From contig CALAEU010000051.1 of assembly GCA_937891215.1 (NCBI GenBank), forward strand, positions 1 to 5,340: DNA of 5,340 nucleotides, given 5' to 3'. The position numbers and the translations under genes are program-made. Every line of letters starts with the position of its first letter. Position 1 is the stretch's first letter. The notes under the pieces are model-generated. The model was not told the origin of the DNA. It made no database searches and saw only the letters and a program-made list of their open reading frames with translations. Positions 1 through 5,340 of the stretch are shown here, piece by piece. The stretch comes from an uncultured Clostridia bacterium. Lineage in GTDB: Bacteria > Bacillota_A > Clostridia > Oscillospirales > Acutalibacteraceae.

Positions 1-554
1 TTGAAGGCTCCGTATTAGAAAGAAGAAATTTTGAATTAAGTAGCTTACGTTCAAAAGCAAAAGAAAAGATTATTGAGCGAATAAAAAATATTGATATTAA
101 TGAGTTGAAAAAATCAATTGAATTTTTTAATTCCAATGAATGGCAGAATTCGGATACCTCAAAAAAGCATAGCGATATCATTAATACATATGTTGACGAT
201 TGGATCGCGCTTGAAAATATGGGATATTTTAACCAACTTTCTAAAGATGAAAGAACAGGGTATGTTACTGCGTTGCGAGAAATTAAACAAGGTGTGCAGG
301 GTAAAAACTTTCTCTACACCAATTTTAATAATATAAATGAGTATAACTCGTTTATTATGAATAATACAGCGGAATTAGAAGATGGCATGAGCACAAATAG
401 TATACAAGCAAGGGTCAAAGCGTATGAAAACTGTGTTGCGCGATTGGATGTAATTAAAAAACAAACATCTAATATGTCGGATGAAGAGAAGTGGACTAAA
501 AAAGCATCAAGCGGTAGCGGACGAATGATATATAGCACTAATGTGGAAACAAAA
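1..554 (+). other. Unrecognised N-terminal segment fused in frame to the M18 domain
   Basis: This part of the open frame does not resemble M18 peptidases and I do not recognise its family. It is rich in Lys, Asn, Ser and Glu, looks mostly helical, and shows no signal peptide, membrane segment or cysteine cluster. Codon use differs from the rest of the frame. From the TTG at 105 to the junction, five of seven alanine codons are GCG, against one of thirty after it. CGA arginine codons occur here and are absent downstream. The switch falls near the A-rich stretch at 548-557, just before the motif YKAGDKFYYVNRNKS where M18 similarity begins. Possible explanations are a natural gene fusion, insertion of an unrelated gene end, or an assembly join. 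Confidence 0.6.
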
Positions 555-1736
555 AAATATAAAGCAGGGGATAAGTTTTATTATGTAAACCGTAATAAAT
601 CAATTATTCTTACAGTAATGGGTAAAAAGTCATTAAAAGAAGGTGTTAAAATCTCTGCTGCACATATAGATTCACCTCGTCTTGACTTAAAGCCAAACCC
701 ACTTTATGAAAAAGATGAATTAGCACTTTTCAAAACTCACTATTATGGCGGTATTAAAAAATATCAATGGGTTACAATTCCACTTGCACTTCATGGTGTA
801 GTTGTAAAAAAAGATGGTACTGTTGTTGAAATAAACCTTGGTGAAGAAGATAACGAACCTAAATTTGTTATTACAGATATTTTACCACACTTGGGTGCAG
901 AACAAGGCAAAAGAACATTGTCTGATGGTATCAGAGGGGAAGAATTGAATATTTTAGTTGGTAGTCGTCCGTTTAAAGATGGTGAAGGCAGTGAACTTGT
1001 AAAACTCAATATTATGAAACTTATAAATGAAAAATACGGTATTGTTGAAGCAGACTTTTTAAGTGCAGAACTTGAAGCAGTACCGGCATTTAAAGCATCA
1101 GATATTGGTTTTGACAGGAGTTTGATTGGTTCTTATGGTCACGATGACAGAGTATGTGCTTACCCTGCAGTAATGGCTTCATTAGCGGTAGAAAAACCAA
1201 ACTACACAACAGTTACAGTTCTTGCCGATAAAGAAGAAACTGGTTCAGACGGTAACACAGGTCTTAATTCAGATTACCTTGAAAACTTTATTTATAAATT
1301 AGGTGAAATTGAAGGTGTACAAGGCTATGATATTTTAGCAAAAAGCGAATGTCTTTCTGCTGATGTTAATTCTGCACTTGACCCGACTTTCTGTGACGTA
1401 TTTGAAAAGAATAACTGCTCAGAAATCAACAAAGGTGTTGTTATTACCAAATACACAGGTGCCCGCGGTAAATCTGGTACAAGTGACGCAAGTGCTGAAT
1501 ATATGGGAAAAATCCGTGCTATCTTAGACAAAGCAGATGTTGTATGGCAAATTGGTGAACTCGGTAAAGTTGACGCAGGCGGTGGCGGAACAGTTGCAAA
1601 ATATGTTGCTTCACTAGATGTAGATGTTGTTGACTTAGGTGTTCCTGTTCTTTCAATGCACGCACCTTACGAGGTAGTTTCAAAACTTGACGTTTATATG
1701 GCTTACAGAGCTTTCTGTGAGTTCTTTAAACAGTGA
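1..1736 (+). CDS. apeA: M18 family aminopeptidase with a foreign N-terminal segment, 5' end outside the window
   Basis: The frame has no stop from base 3 to the TGA at 1734-1736. The first possible start is a TTG at 105 with no Shine-Dalgarno, so the gene probably begins left of the window. Residue numbers below count that TTG as 1. Residues from about 151 to 543 are a clear M18 (aspartyl aminopeptidase-like) metallopeptidase, a cytosolic di-zinc enzyme that removes N-terminal residues from peptides. Visible landmarks are AAHIDSPRLDLKPNP with His187, YGHDDR with Asp347/348, DKEETGS with Glu377/378, LSADVN with Asp420, GELGKVDAGGGGT, and SMHAPYE with His519. These cover the expected metal ligands and the catalytic glutamate. 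The sequence resembles the 'M18 aminopeptidase 1' (ApeA) subgroup, so the symbol is provisional. Residues 1-150, plus 34 upstream codons, are Lys/Asn/Ser-rich, unrecognised, and replace the usual M18 N-terminus with its KTERE-like motif. Activity cannot be assumed. Family identity is very sure; gene extent is uncertain. Confidence 0.9.
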   Translation, partial: EGSVLERRNFELSSLRSKAKEKIIERIKNIDINELKKSIEFFNSNEWQNSDTSKKHSDIINTYVDDWIALENMGYFNQLSKDERTGYVTALREIKQGVQGKNFLYTNFNNINEYNSFIMNNTAELEDGMSTNSIQARVKAYENCVARLDVIKKQTSNMSDEEKWTKKASSGSGRMIYSTNVETKKYKAGDKFYYVNRNKSIILTVMGKKSLKEGVKISAAHIDSPRLDLKPNPLYEKDELALFKTHYYGGIKKYQWVTIPLALHGVVVKKDGTVVEINLGEEDNEPKFVITDILPHLGAEQGKRTLSDGIRGEELNILVGSRPFKDGEGSELVKLNIMKLINEKYGIVEADFLSAELEAVPAFKASDIGFDRSLIGSYGHDDRVCAYPAVMASLAVEKPNYTTVTVLADKEETGSDGNTGLNSDYLENFIYKLGEIEGVQGYDILAKSECLSADVNSALDPTFCDVFEKNNCSEINKGVVITKYTGARGKSGTSDASAEYMGKIRAILDKADVVWQIGELGKVDAGGGGTVAKYVASLDVDVVDLGVPVLSMHAPYEVVSKLDVYMAYRAFCEFFKQ

Positions 1737-1776
1737 TTAGGTGTTAGGTTTTAGATTAAAAGTTTTATCATTTTGG

Positions 1777-1793
1777 TTTAAGAAAAACTTAAA
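1777..1793 (+). other. Small AT-rich hairpin downstream of the aminopeptidase gene
   Basis: TTTAAG (1777-1782) pairs with CTTAAA (1788-1793) around a five-A loop, about 40 bases after the stop codon. The stem is short, almost free of G and C, and followed by AAAATGAAAT rather than a T run. It is therefore a poor intrinsic terminator. Transcript ends may depend more on the GC-richer palindrome at 1824-1841. Confidence 0.25.
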
Positions 1794-1823
1794 ATGAAAT
1801 GAAGAATTAAATGTGACGGTGCT

Positions 1824-1846
1824 CCTCTCTTCGAAGAGAGGGGGAC
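1824..1846 (+). repeat. Left terminal arm of the fold-back element, itself palindromic; possible terminator
   Basis: The 18-base core CCTCTCTTCGAAGAGAGG (1824-1841) is its own reverse complement, and it is followed by GGGAC. Flanking CGGT (1817-1820) and ACCG (1845-1848) can lengthen the stem with internal mismatches. The sequence after the hairpin is T-rich but interrupted (TTTCGTTGTTTTGCTTGTTTT). It could serve as a loose transcription stop for the aminopeptidase gene, but the lack of a tight T run keeps this tentative. Confidence 0.55.
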
Positions 1847-1925
1847 CGCCGTTTCGTTGTTTTGCTTGTTTTCATACACTTTCAAGCGAGTAGAAAACTT
1901 TATAAAATTTATAATGTTCCTTGGG

Positions 1926-1940
1926 TGGTGGAGAGTTCTT
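1926..1940 (+). repeat. Inner inverted repeat, left copy
   Basis: TGGTGGAGAGTTCTT is an exact inverted match to 2050-2064 (AAGAACTCTCCACCA). A degraded direct echo, GGTGGAGAAAC, lies at 1975-1985. The pair sits inside the terminal arms with the same centre and is part of the fold-back element. Confidence 0.6.
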
Positions 1941-2049
1941 TGACACGAGGTAGTTTTAAAATTTGCAGTTAGTCGGTGGAGAAACAAATTAAAAAATATA
2001 ATATATAAATAAAACGACTAACTACAATAAAAGAGGGTAACGCGAGGCG

Positions 2050-2064
2050 AAGAACTCTCCACCA
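2050..2064 (-). repeat. Inner inverted repeat, right copy
   Basis: AAGAACTCTCCACCA is the exact reverse complement of 1926-1940. It is preceded by GGTAACGCGAGGCG, whose GTAACGCG word recurs at 2264-2271. Confidence 0.6.
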
Positions 2065-2144
2065 TTCCAATTTAATTTTTTATAATTCAAAATGTATTTA
2101 TCGCCTGAAAACTTAATACGATCAACTATTTTATGAAAAGAATA

Positions 2145-2167
2145 GTCCCCCTCTCTTCGAAGAGAGG
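2145..2167 (-). repeat. Right terminal arm of the fold-back element
   Basis: This is an exact 23-base reverse complement of 1824-1846 and contains the same 18-base palindrome (2150-2167). On the minus strand it is followed by TATTCTTTTC, so a hairpin plus T-rich tail could form there too. The pair could therefore limit transcription in either direction across the gap. Confidence 0.55.
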
Positions 2168-2421
2168 TACAGTATAGAAAAAACTACTTTCTTTCATTTT
2201 AAATTAATTCTAAACACAACGCAGTAGTGGGAGTATTTTTACATTGTAATAAACCAATCGAGTGTAACGCGTATAATGTTCGCGAAGCTCTTGTTTACCT
2301 ATATCTAGTTTCTGACGACTGACAACTATAACCTTTCAAAGAATAAGGAATAAATGAAAATAAAAGTTTAATTCTGCATTATCATTGTGAATTGTGCATT
2401 GTCAAAAATTTTTGTCGAATT

Positions 2422-2481
2422 TTGTATTATTTGCGAATAGAAATATATACAAAAAAAGTTCATAATTACATAATGTATAAT
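2422..2481 (+). promoter_or_regulatory. Candidate sigma-A-type promoter region for the TIR gene
   Basis: Two weak possibilities are visible. One is TTGTAT (2422-2427), a 16-base spacer, then TATATA (2444-2449). The other is a perfect TATAAT (2476-2481) with no convincing -35 at the right distance; it would start transcription only about 15 bases before the ATG. In such AT-rich sequence these matches are easily found by chance, so the location is approximate. Confidence 0.3.
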
Positions 2482-2491
2482 TATATGTTAT

Positions 2492-2497
2492 AAGGGG
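2492..2497 (+). promoter_or_regulatory. Ribosome binding site of the TIR gene
   Basis: AAGGGG ends five bases before the ATG at 2503. It supports that codon as the true start; the zinc-ribbon cysteines follow within six residues. Confidence 0.7.
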
Positions 2498-2502
2498 AAA
2501 TT

Positions 2503-4233
2503 ATGGCAATCTTTAAATGCAAAATGTGTGGTGGCGATTTAGAAATTCTCGAAAATGCAACCGTTTGTGAATGTGAATATTGTGGGACGAAACAAACTGT
2601 TCCCCGGTTAGATGATGAAAAGAAATTAGCACTTTTTACACGCGCTAATAATCTTCGTTTGAAAAGTGAATTTGATAAAGCTGCTGGTATTTATGAAAGC
2701 ATTATTGCGGAGTTTCGTGATGAGGCTGAAGCGTATTGGGGGTTAGTGCTTTGTAAATATGGTATTGAATATGTTGAAGATAGAGACGGTAGCAGAATTC
2801 CAACGTGCCACCGTACTCTACCTGTATCTGTTATGGATGACGATGATTTTGAGCAAGCGTGTGAATATGCTGATATTTCTGCAAAAGGCGTTTATCGTAA
2901 TGAAGCAAAGGCAATTGACAAAATTCAGAAGCAGATTTTAAAAATTGCTCATAACGAAGCACCTTATGATATTTTTATTTGTTATAAGGAAACTGACGAT
3001 ATAACGGGTGCTCGTACAGAAGATAGTCTTATTGCACACGATATTTACACAAAACTCATAAAAGACGGTTACCGTGTATTTTTTGCAAGAGACTCACTTC
3101 GTGAGGTTGCGGGTTCAGATTACGAACCATATATTTATTCTGCACTTTCAAGTGCTAAAATTATGCTCGCTATTGGTACAAAGTTCGAGTATTACGATGC
3201 AGTCTGGGTTAAAAACGAGTGGAGCCGCTTTATTTCTATGATGGGTGATGATTCCTCGAAAGTTTTAATTCCTTGCTTTAAAAATATGGACGCTTACGAT
3301 ATGCCAAAAGAGTTTAAAAATATGCAGGCACTCGATATGGGCGAAGTAACATTTTTTGGCGACCTCTTAGATAATATTGAAAGAGTTGTAGGTAAACTGA
3401 ATGTTAAAACTGCAACGGAAACAATTGTTTTAAATAGCGAAAATTCTGATGTTACTCCACTTTTAGAACGTGGTTTCCTTTTTCTTGAAGATAAAAAATG
3501 GCAAAAGGGTGATGACTTTTTTGAACTTGTACTTAATAAAGACCCCAAAAATGCCAGAGCATATTTAGGAAAACTTTTAGTTGACCTTGAAGTTTCAAAA
3601 CCCGAAAATTTAAAGGATTTTTACACTCCTTTTGATGATAATGATAATTACAGTAAAATTATGCGTTTTGCAGACACAAAGTTAAAAGAGTATATAAAAG
3701 AGCAAAATGATATTATTATAAGGCGAAACGAAGAAAATCGTAAAAGAGATATTTATGAAAAAGCAGTTTCTATGATGGCAAATGATTTGAATGCCAAAAC
3801 ACTCGAAGCGGCAGGTTATTTGTTTTTAGAAATTAAAGATTTTAATGACTCAAGAGATTTAGCAGAAGATTGTTTTGAAAAAGCAGAAGTTGCAAGTAAA
3901 AATGCTACTCTTCTGGAAGCAAAACAAAAAATCAAACAGGATAATACACTGAGTCTTATTACTGCTAAAGAATTGCTTGAAGATATTTCTGGGTGGAAAG
4001 ATGCAGACGAGCAATTAGGATTTTGCAAAACACGAATTGAAGAACTAAGACTGAAAGAAATTGCAGAAAAAAGGGAAAAAGAGAAAAAACTATCAGAACT
4101 TAAAGAAAAATTAAACAAACAGGCACAATACAGAGCGAGAGGTCTTTGTCAACATTGCGGTGGTAAGTTTAAAGGCTTCTTTAATAAAAAATGTATAAAC
4201 TGTGGTTTACCAAGGGATTATTTAAGAATCTAA
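2503..4233 (+). CDS. TIR-domain protein with terminal zinc ribbons, TPR-like helices and coiled coil
   Basis: This is a complete 576-residue protein. Residues 1-30 are a zinc ribbon (Cys6, Cys9, Cys24, Cys27, with an extra Cys22), and 42-86 form TPR-like helices. Residues 154-298 are a TIR domain with the box YDIFICYKETDD, the GYRVFFARDSL loop region, and WVKNEW. In WVKNEW, Glu239 matches the position of the catalytic glutamate in NAD-cleaving TIRs such as SARM1. Residues 318-362 are again TPR-like, about 395-545 is a charged helical/coiled-coil region, and 549-567 is a second zinc ribbon (Cys549, Cys552, Cys564, Cys567). No signal peptide or membrane helix is seen, so it is probably cytosolic. 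The arrangement matches a recurrent Firmicutes TIR family of unknown role. NAD hydrolysis or nucleotide signalling is an inference from the glutamate. The SPFH gene follows after 70 bases, suggesting joint function. Domain calls are firm; biological role is open. Confidence 0.93.
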   Translation: MAIFKCKMCGGDLEILENATVCECEYCGTKQTVPRLDDEKKLALFTRANNLRLKSEFDKAAGIYESIIAEFRDEAEAYWGLVLCKYGIEYVEDRDGSRIPTCHRTLPVSVMDDDDFEQACEYADISAKGVYRNEAKAIDKIQKQILKIAHNEAPYDIFICYKETDDITGARTEDSLIAHDIYTKLIKDGYRVFFARDSLREVAGSDYEPYIYSALSSAKIMLAIGTKFEYYDAVWVKNEWSRFISMMGDDSSKVLIPCFKNMDAYDMPKEFKNMQALDMGEVTFFGDLLDNIERVVGKLNVKTATETIVLNSENSDVTPLLERGFLFLEDKKWQKGDDFFELVLNKDPKNARAYLGKLLVDLEVSKPENLKDFYTPFDDNDNYSKIMRFADTKLKEYIKEQNDIIIRRNEENRKRDIYEKAVSMMANDLNAKTLEAAGYLFLEIKDFNDSRDLAEDCFEKAEVASKNATLLEAKQKIKQDNTLSLITAKELLEDISGWKDADEQLGFCKTRIEELRLKEIAEKREKEKKLSELKEKLNKQAQYRARGLCQHCGGKFKGFFNKKCINCGLPRDYLRI

Positions 4234-4243
4234 AGAATAATCT

Positions 4244-4257
4244 TGGGGTTAAACCCA
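4244..4257 (+). other. Weak hairpin between the TIR and SPFH genes
   Basis: TGGG (4244-4247) and CCCA (4254-4257) flank a six-base loop, eleven bases after the TIR stop codon. With four base pairs and no T run after it, this is unlikely to terminate transcription, which favours read-through into the SPFH gene. It might modestly protect or process the message. Confidence 0.25.
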
Positions 4258-4290
4258 TGAATAAATAATTAAAAACTTAAAATAAAAATT

Positions 4291-4295
4291 GGAGG
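4291..4295 (+). promoter_or_regulatory. Ribosome binding site of the SPFH gene
   Basis: GGAGG lies eight bases before the ATG at 4304, a near-ideal Firmicutes spacing. It fixes the start and suggests strong translation. Confidence 0.8.
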
Positions 4296-4303
4296 TTTTT
4301 TAT

Positions 4304-5340
4304 ATGTCAAAAATAGTAGATATCATTAAATATGAGGGAGATAACAGTACATTTATCTGGAAGCATCCTGTCGAAGACTTTAACTATATGAGTCAGCTCG
4401 TAGTTCACGAAAGTCAGGAAGCAATATTCTTTATGAATGGTCAGGCACTTGATTTATTCGGGCCCGGTCGTCATACTCTCGAAACACAAAATATTCCTGT
4501 TTTGGGTAAGGCGCTTAATAAAGCAACGGGTGATAAGTCACCATTCCATTGCGAAGTTTACTTTATTAACAAAACTGTACAAATGGCTCTTAAATGGGGG
4601 ACAGACAGTAAAGTTCGTTTTATTGACCCACTTACAGGTGTGCCACTTGAAATTGGTGCTTCTGGTGAAATGAATCTTAAGGTTAGTGATTCTCGTAAAC
4701 TTCTTGTAAAATTAGTTGGTACTATGAAGGGTATCGCGTGGGAAGCAAGCAGAGAAGGCTTTACAAAAAGTCTTGCTGATTCATTTAAGCCTCTTATTTC
4801 AACAGCAGTTAAAACAAATCTTGCTTCTGCTTTAAAACAAAGTGAAATAGATATTCTTGAAATTGATGAACGACTTGAAGAACTTTCAGGTGCTCTTTGT
4901 GAGAAACTTATTCCTGGTTTTGAAGAATATGGTTTAACAATTCCAGAGTTTTATGTGACAACAGTTGTTTTACCTGAAAATGACCCTAACTTCAAGAAAA
5001 TCCGTGAATTACATACAATTTCATTCCAGAAAAAAATGGTTGAGGCTTCTAGAGAAATTGAACTCGAACGCCAGACAACCGAAACAGAAATAGCAAAACG
5101 TGAAGCAGAGCGTGAACTTATTAAAGCACAAATGGAAGCACAGGCTGCAAAAATGGCAGGTTTTGCAGAAGCAGAAATTATGGCTGCAAAAGGTATTACA
5201 GAAAAAGACTATGTACAAGCAGATGTACAGAAAGCATTTGCAGAAGGTCTTGGTAATATGGGCTCAGGCGGAAGTGCCGGCGGCGGTATGATGGGCGACA
5301 TGGTTGGTCTTCAGATGGGAATGGCTATGGGTCAGCAGAT
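4304..5340 (+). CDS. SPFH/flotillin-like protein (YdjI-type), 3' end outside the window
   Basis: The frame opens at the ATG behind GGAGG and is still open after 345 codons at the right edge. The start MSKIVDIIKYEGDNSTFIWK, the FGPGRHTLET stretch near residue 52 and the segment PVEDFNYMSQLVVHESQEA are typical of SPFH proteins related to Bacillus YdjI, often labelled 'virion core protein-like'. The SPFH (band-7) fold covers about residues 25-225. An Ala/Glu/Lys-rich helix (about 240-315) follows, as in flotillins, then a Gly/Met-rich linker (317-345). Relatives usually end in a short CxxC zinc ribbon, which would lie beyond the window. There is no N-terminal hydrophobic anchor, so membrane association would be peripheral or through partners. 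SPFH proteins form ring or cage oligomers at membranes. The TIR gene is immediately upstream with no clear terminator between, so an operon is likely. Family is sure; exact function is unknown. Confidence 0.92.
   Translation, partial: MSKIVDIIKYEGDNSTFIWKHPVEDFNYMSQLVVHESQEAIFFMNGQALDLFGPGRHTLETQNIPVLGKALNKATGDKSPFHCEVYFINKTVQMALKWGTDSKVRFIDPLTGVPLEIGASGEMNLKVSDSRKLLVKLVGTMKGIAWEASREGFTKSLADSFKPLISTAVKTNLASALKQSEIDILEIDERLEELSGALCEKLIPGFEEYGLTIPEFYVTTVVLPENDPNFKKIRELHTISFQKKMVEASREIELERQTTETEIAKREAERELIKAQMEAQAAKMAGFAEAEIMAAKGITEKDYVQADVQKAFAEGLGNMGSGGSAGGGMMGDMVGLQMGMAMGQQ

Larger units (their letters stand above)
1824..2167. repeat. 344-base fold-back (nested inverted-repeat) element, MITE-like
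   Basis: Four inverted pairs are nested around one centre at about 1995. Pair one is 23 bases, exact: 1824-1846 with 2145-2167. Pair two is 1880-1889 with 2101-2110, 9 of 10 matching. Pair three is 15 bases, exact: 1926-1940 (TGGTGGAGAGTTCTT) with 2050-2064. Pair four is 9 bases, exact: 1967-1975 (AGTTAGTCG) with 2015-2023. The start-plus-end sums are 3991, 3990, 3990 and 3990, so the halves are collinear inverted copies that have diverged most in AT-rich stretches. No credible coding frame, transposase or clear target-site duplication is visible. It looks like a non-autonomous dispersed repeat of the kind seen in intergenic regions of gut Clostridia; that family assignment is inference. Confidence 0.75.
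2168..2502. other. Non-coding AT-rich spacer upstream of the TIR gene
   Basis: I see no gene, tRNA or recognisable riboswitch here. It contains a second GTAACGCG word (2264-2271) followed by GCGAAG (2282-2287), echoing 2037-2052 in the fold-back element. There is also a degenerate tract around 2372-2402, where CTGCATTAT, CATTGTGAATTG and TGCATTGTC resemble one another, and a 12-base palindrome CAAAAATTTTTG (2403-2414). The final part is likely the promoter and leader of the TIR gene. Confidence 0.5.

Noticed and set aside
105..107. TTG as the genuine start of the aminopeptidase gene
   Set aside because: No Shine-Dalgarno precedes it and the frame stays open to base 3, so the coding region most likely starts outside the window. 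ATG codons at 474 and 525 also lack a binding site.
1778..1987. A 69-codon minus-strand open frame in the gap after the aminopeptidase
   Set aside because: It runs through the left half of the fold-back element. It resembles no family I know, and is best read as a chance translation of repeat DNA.
1824..2167. CRISPR-like array suggested by repeated palindromic words
   Set aside because: There are only two copies of the outer repeat, in inverted orientation and about 320 bases apart, without regular spacers or cas genes.
1737..2502. tRNA, small RNA or riboswitch in the long gap
   Set aside because: I found no cloverleaf, T-loop motif or known aptamer core; the only strong structure is the fold-back repeat.
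4234..4303. Independent promoter for the SPFH gene (TTGGGG at 4243, TAATTA at 4266)
   Set aside because: The -10 match is poor and the region is uniformly AT-rich; read-through from the TIR gene explains expression more simply.
4437..4673. Alternative-frame reading frame inside the SPFH gene, and others at 5021-5218 (minus) and 5100-5291 (plus)
   Set aside because: They overlap a strongly supported coding frame and have low-complexity products without binding sites of their own.
2503..5340. Thoeris defence system
   Set aside because: The TIR protein's partner is an SPFH protein. No SLOG-domain gene is visible, and the TIR architecture differs from ThsB.

Overview
The window is AT-rich DNA that reads like a member of the Clostridia, probably a gut Firmicute. 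I infer this from the protein families, the codon use, the strong AAGGGG/GGAGG ribosome binding sites and the palindromic intergenic repeat. No organism-specific marker is present, so this is a judgement rather than an identification. All three real genes lie on the + strand.

Region 1 (1-1736) is an open frame that runs in from the left edge. From about base 545 it encodes a nearly complete M18 (aspartyl) aminopeptidase with every metal-ligand motif intact. The roughly 180 residues before that are not M18-like and use different codons, and the normal M18 N-terminus is missing. The frame is therefore a chimera, formed either by a natural fusion or by a sequence/assembly join.

Region 2 (1737-2502) is a 766-base non-coding gap. 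Its main content is a 344-base fold-back element (1824-2167). At least four nested inverted-repeat pairs share one centre near 1995, and the outermost arms are themselves palindromic. The rest (2168-2502) is AT-rich, contains a degenerate oligonucleotide tract, and ends in a weak promoter and a good ribosome binding site.

Region 3 (2503-5340) holds two closely spaced genes that are probably co-transcribed. The first encodes a 576-residue protein built as zinc ribbon, TPR-like helices, TIR domain, TPR-like helices, charged coiled coil, zinc ribbon. The TIR domain retains the WVxxE glutamate expected of an NAD-hydrolysing TIR. The second, 70 bases downstream and cut by the right edge, encodes an SPFH/flotillin-like protein of the type related to Bacillus YdjI, ending in a Gly/Met-rich tail. 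A plausible but untested reading is a two-gene module in which a membrane- or assembly-linked SPFH scaffold is coupled to a TIR effector, as a stress-response or defence system. This pair is the best candidate for an undescribed system here.
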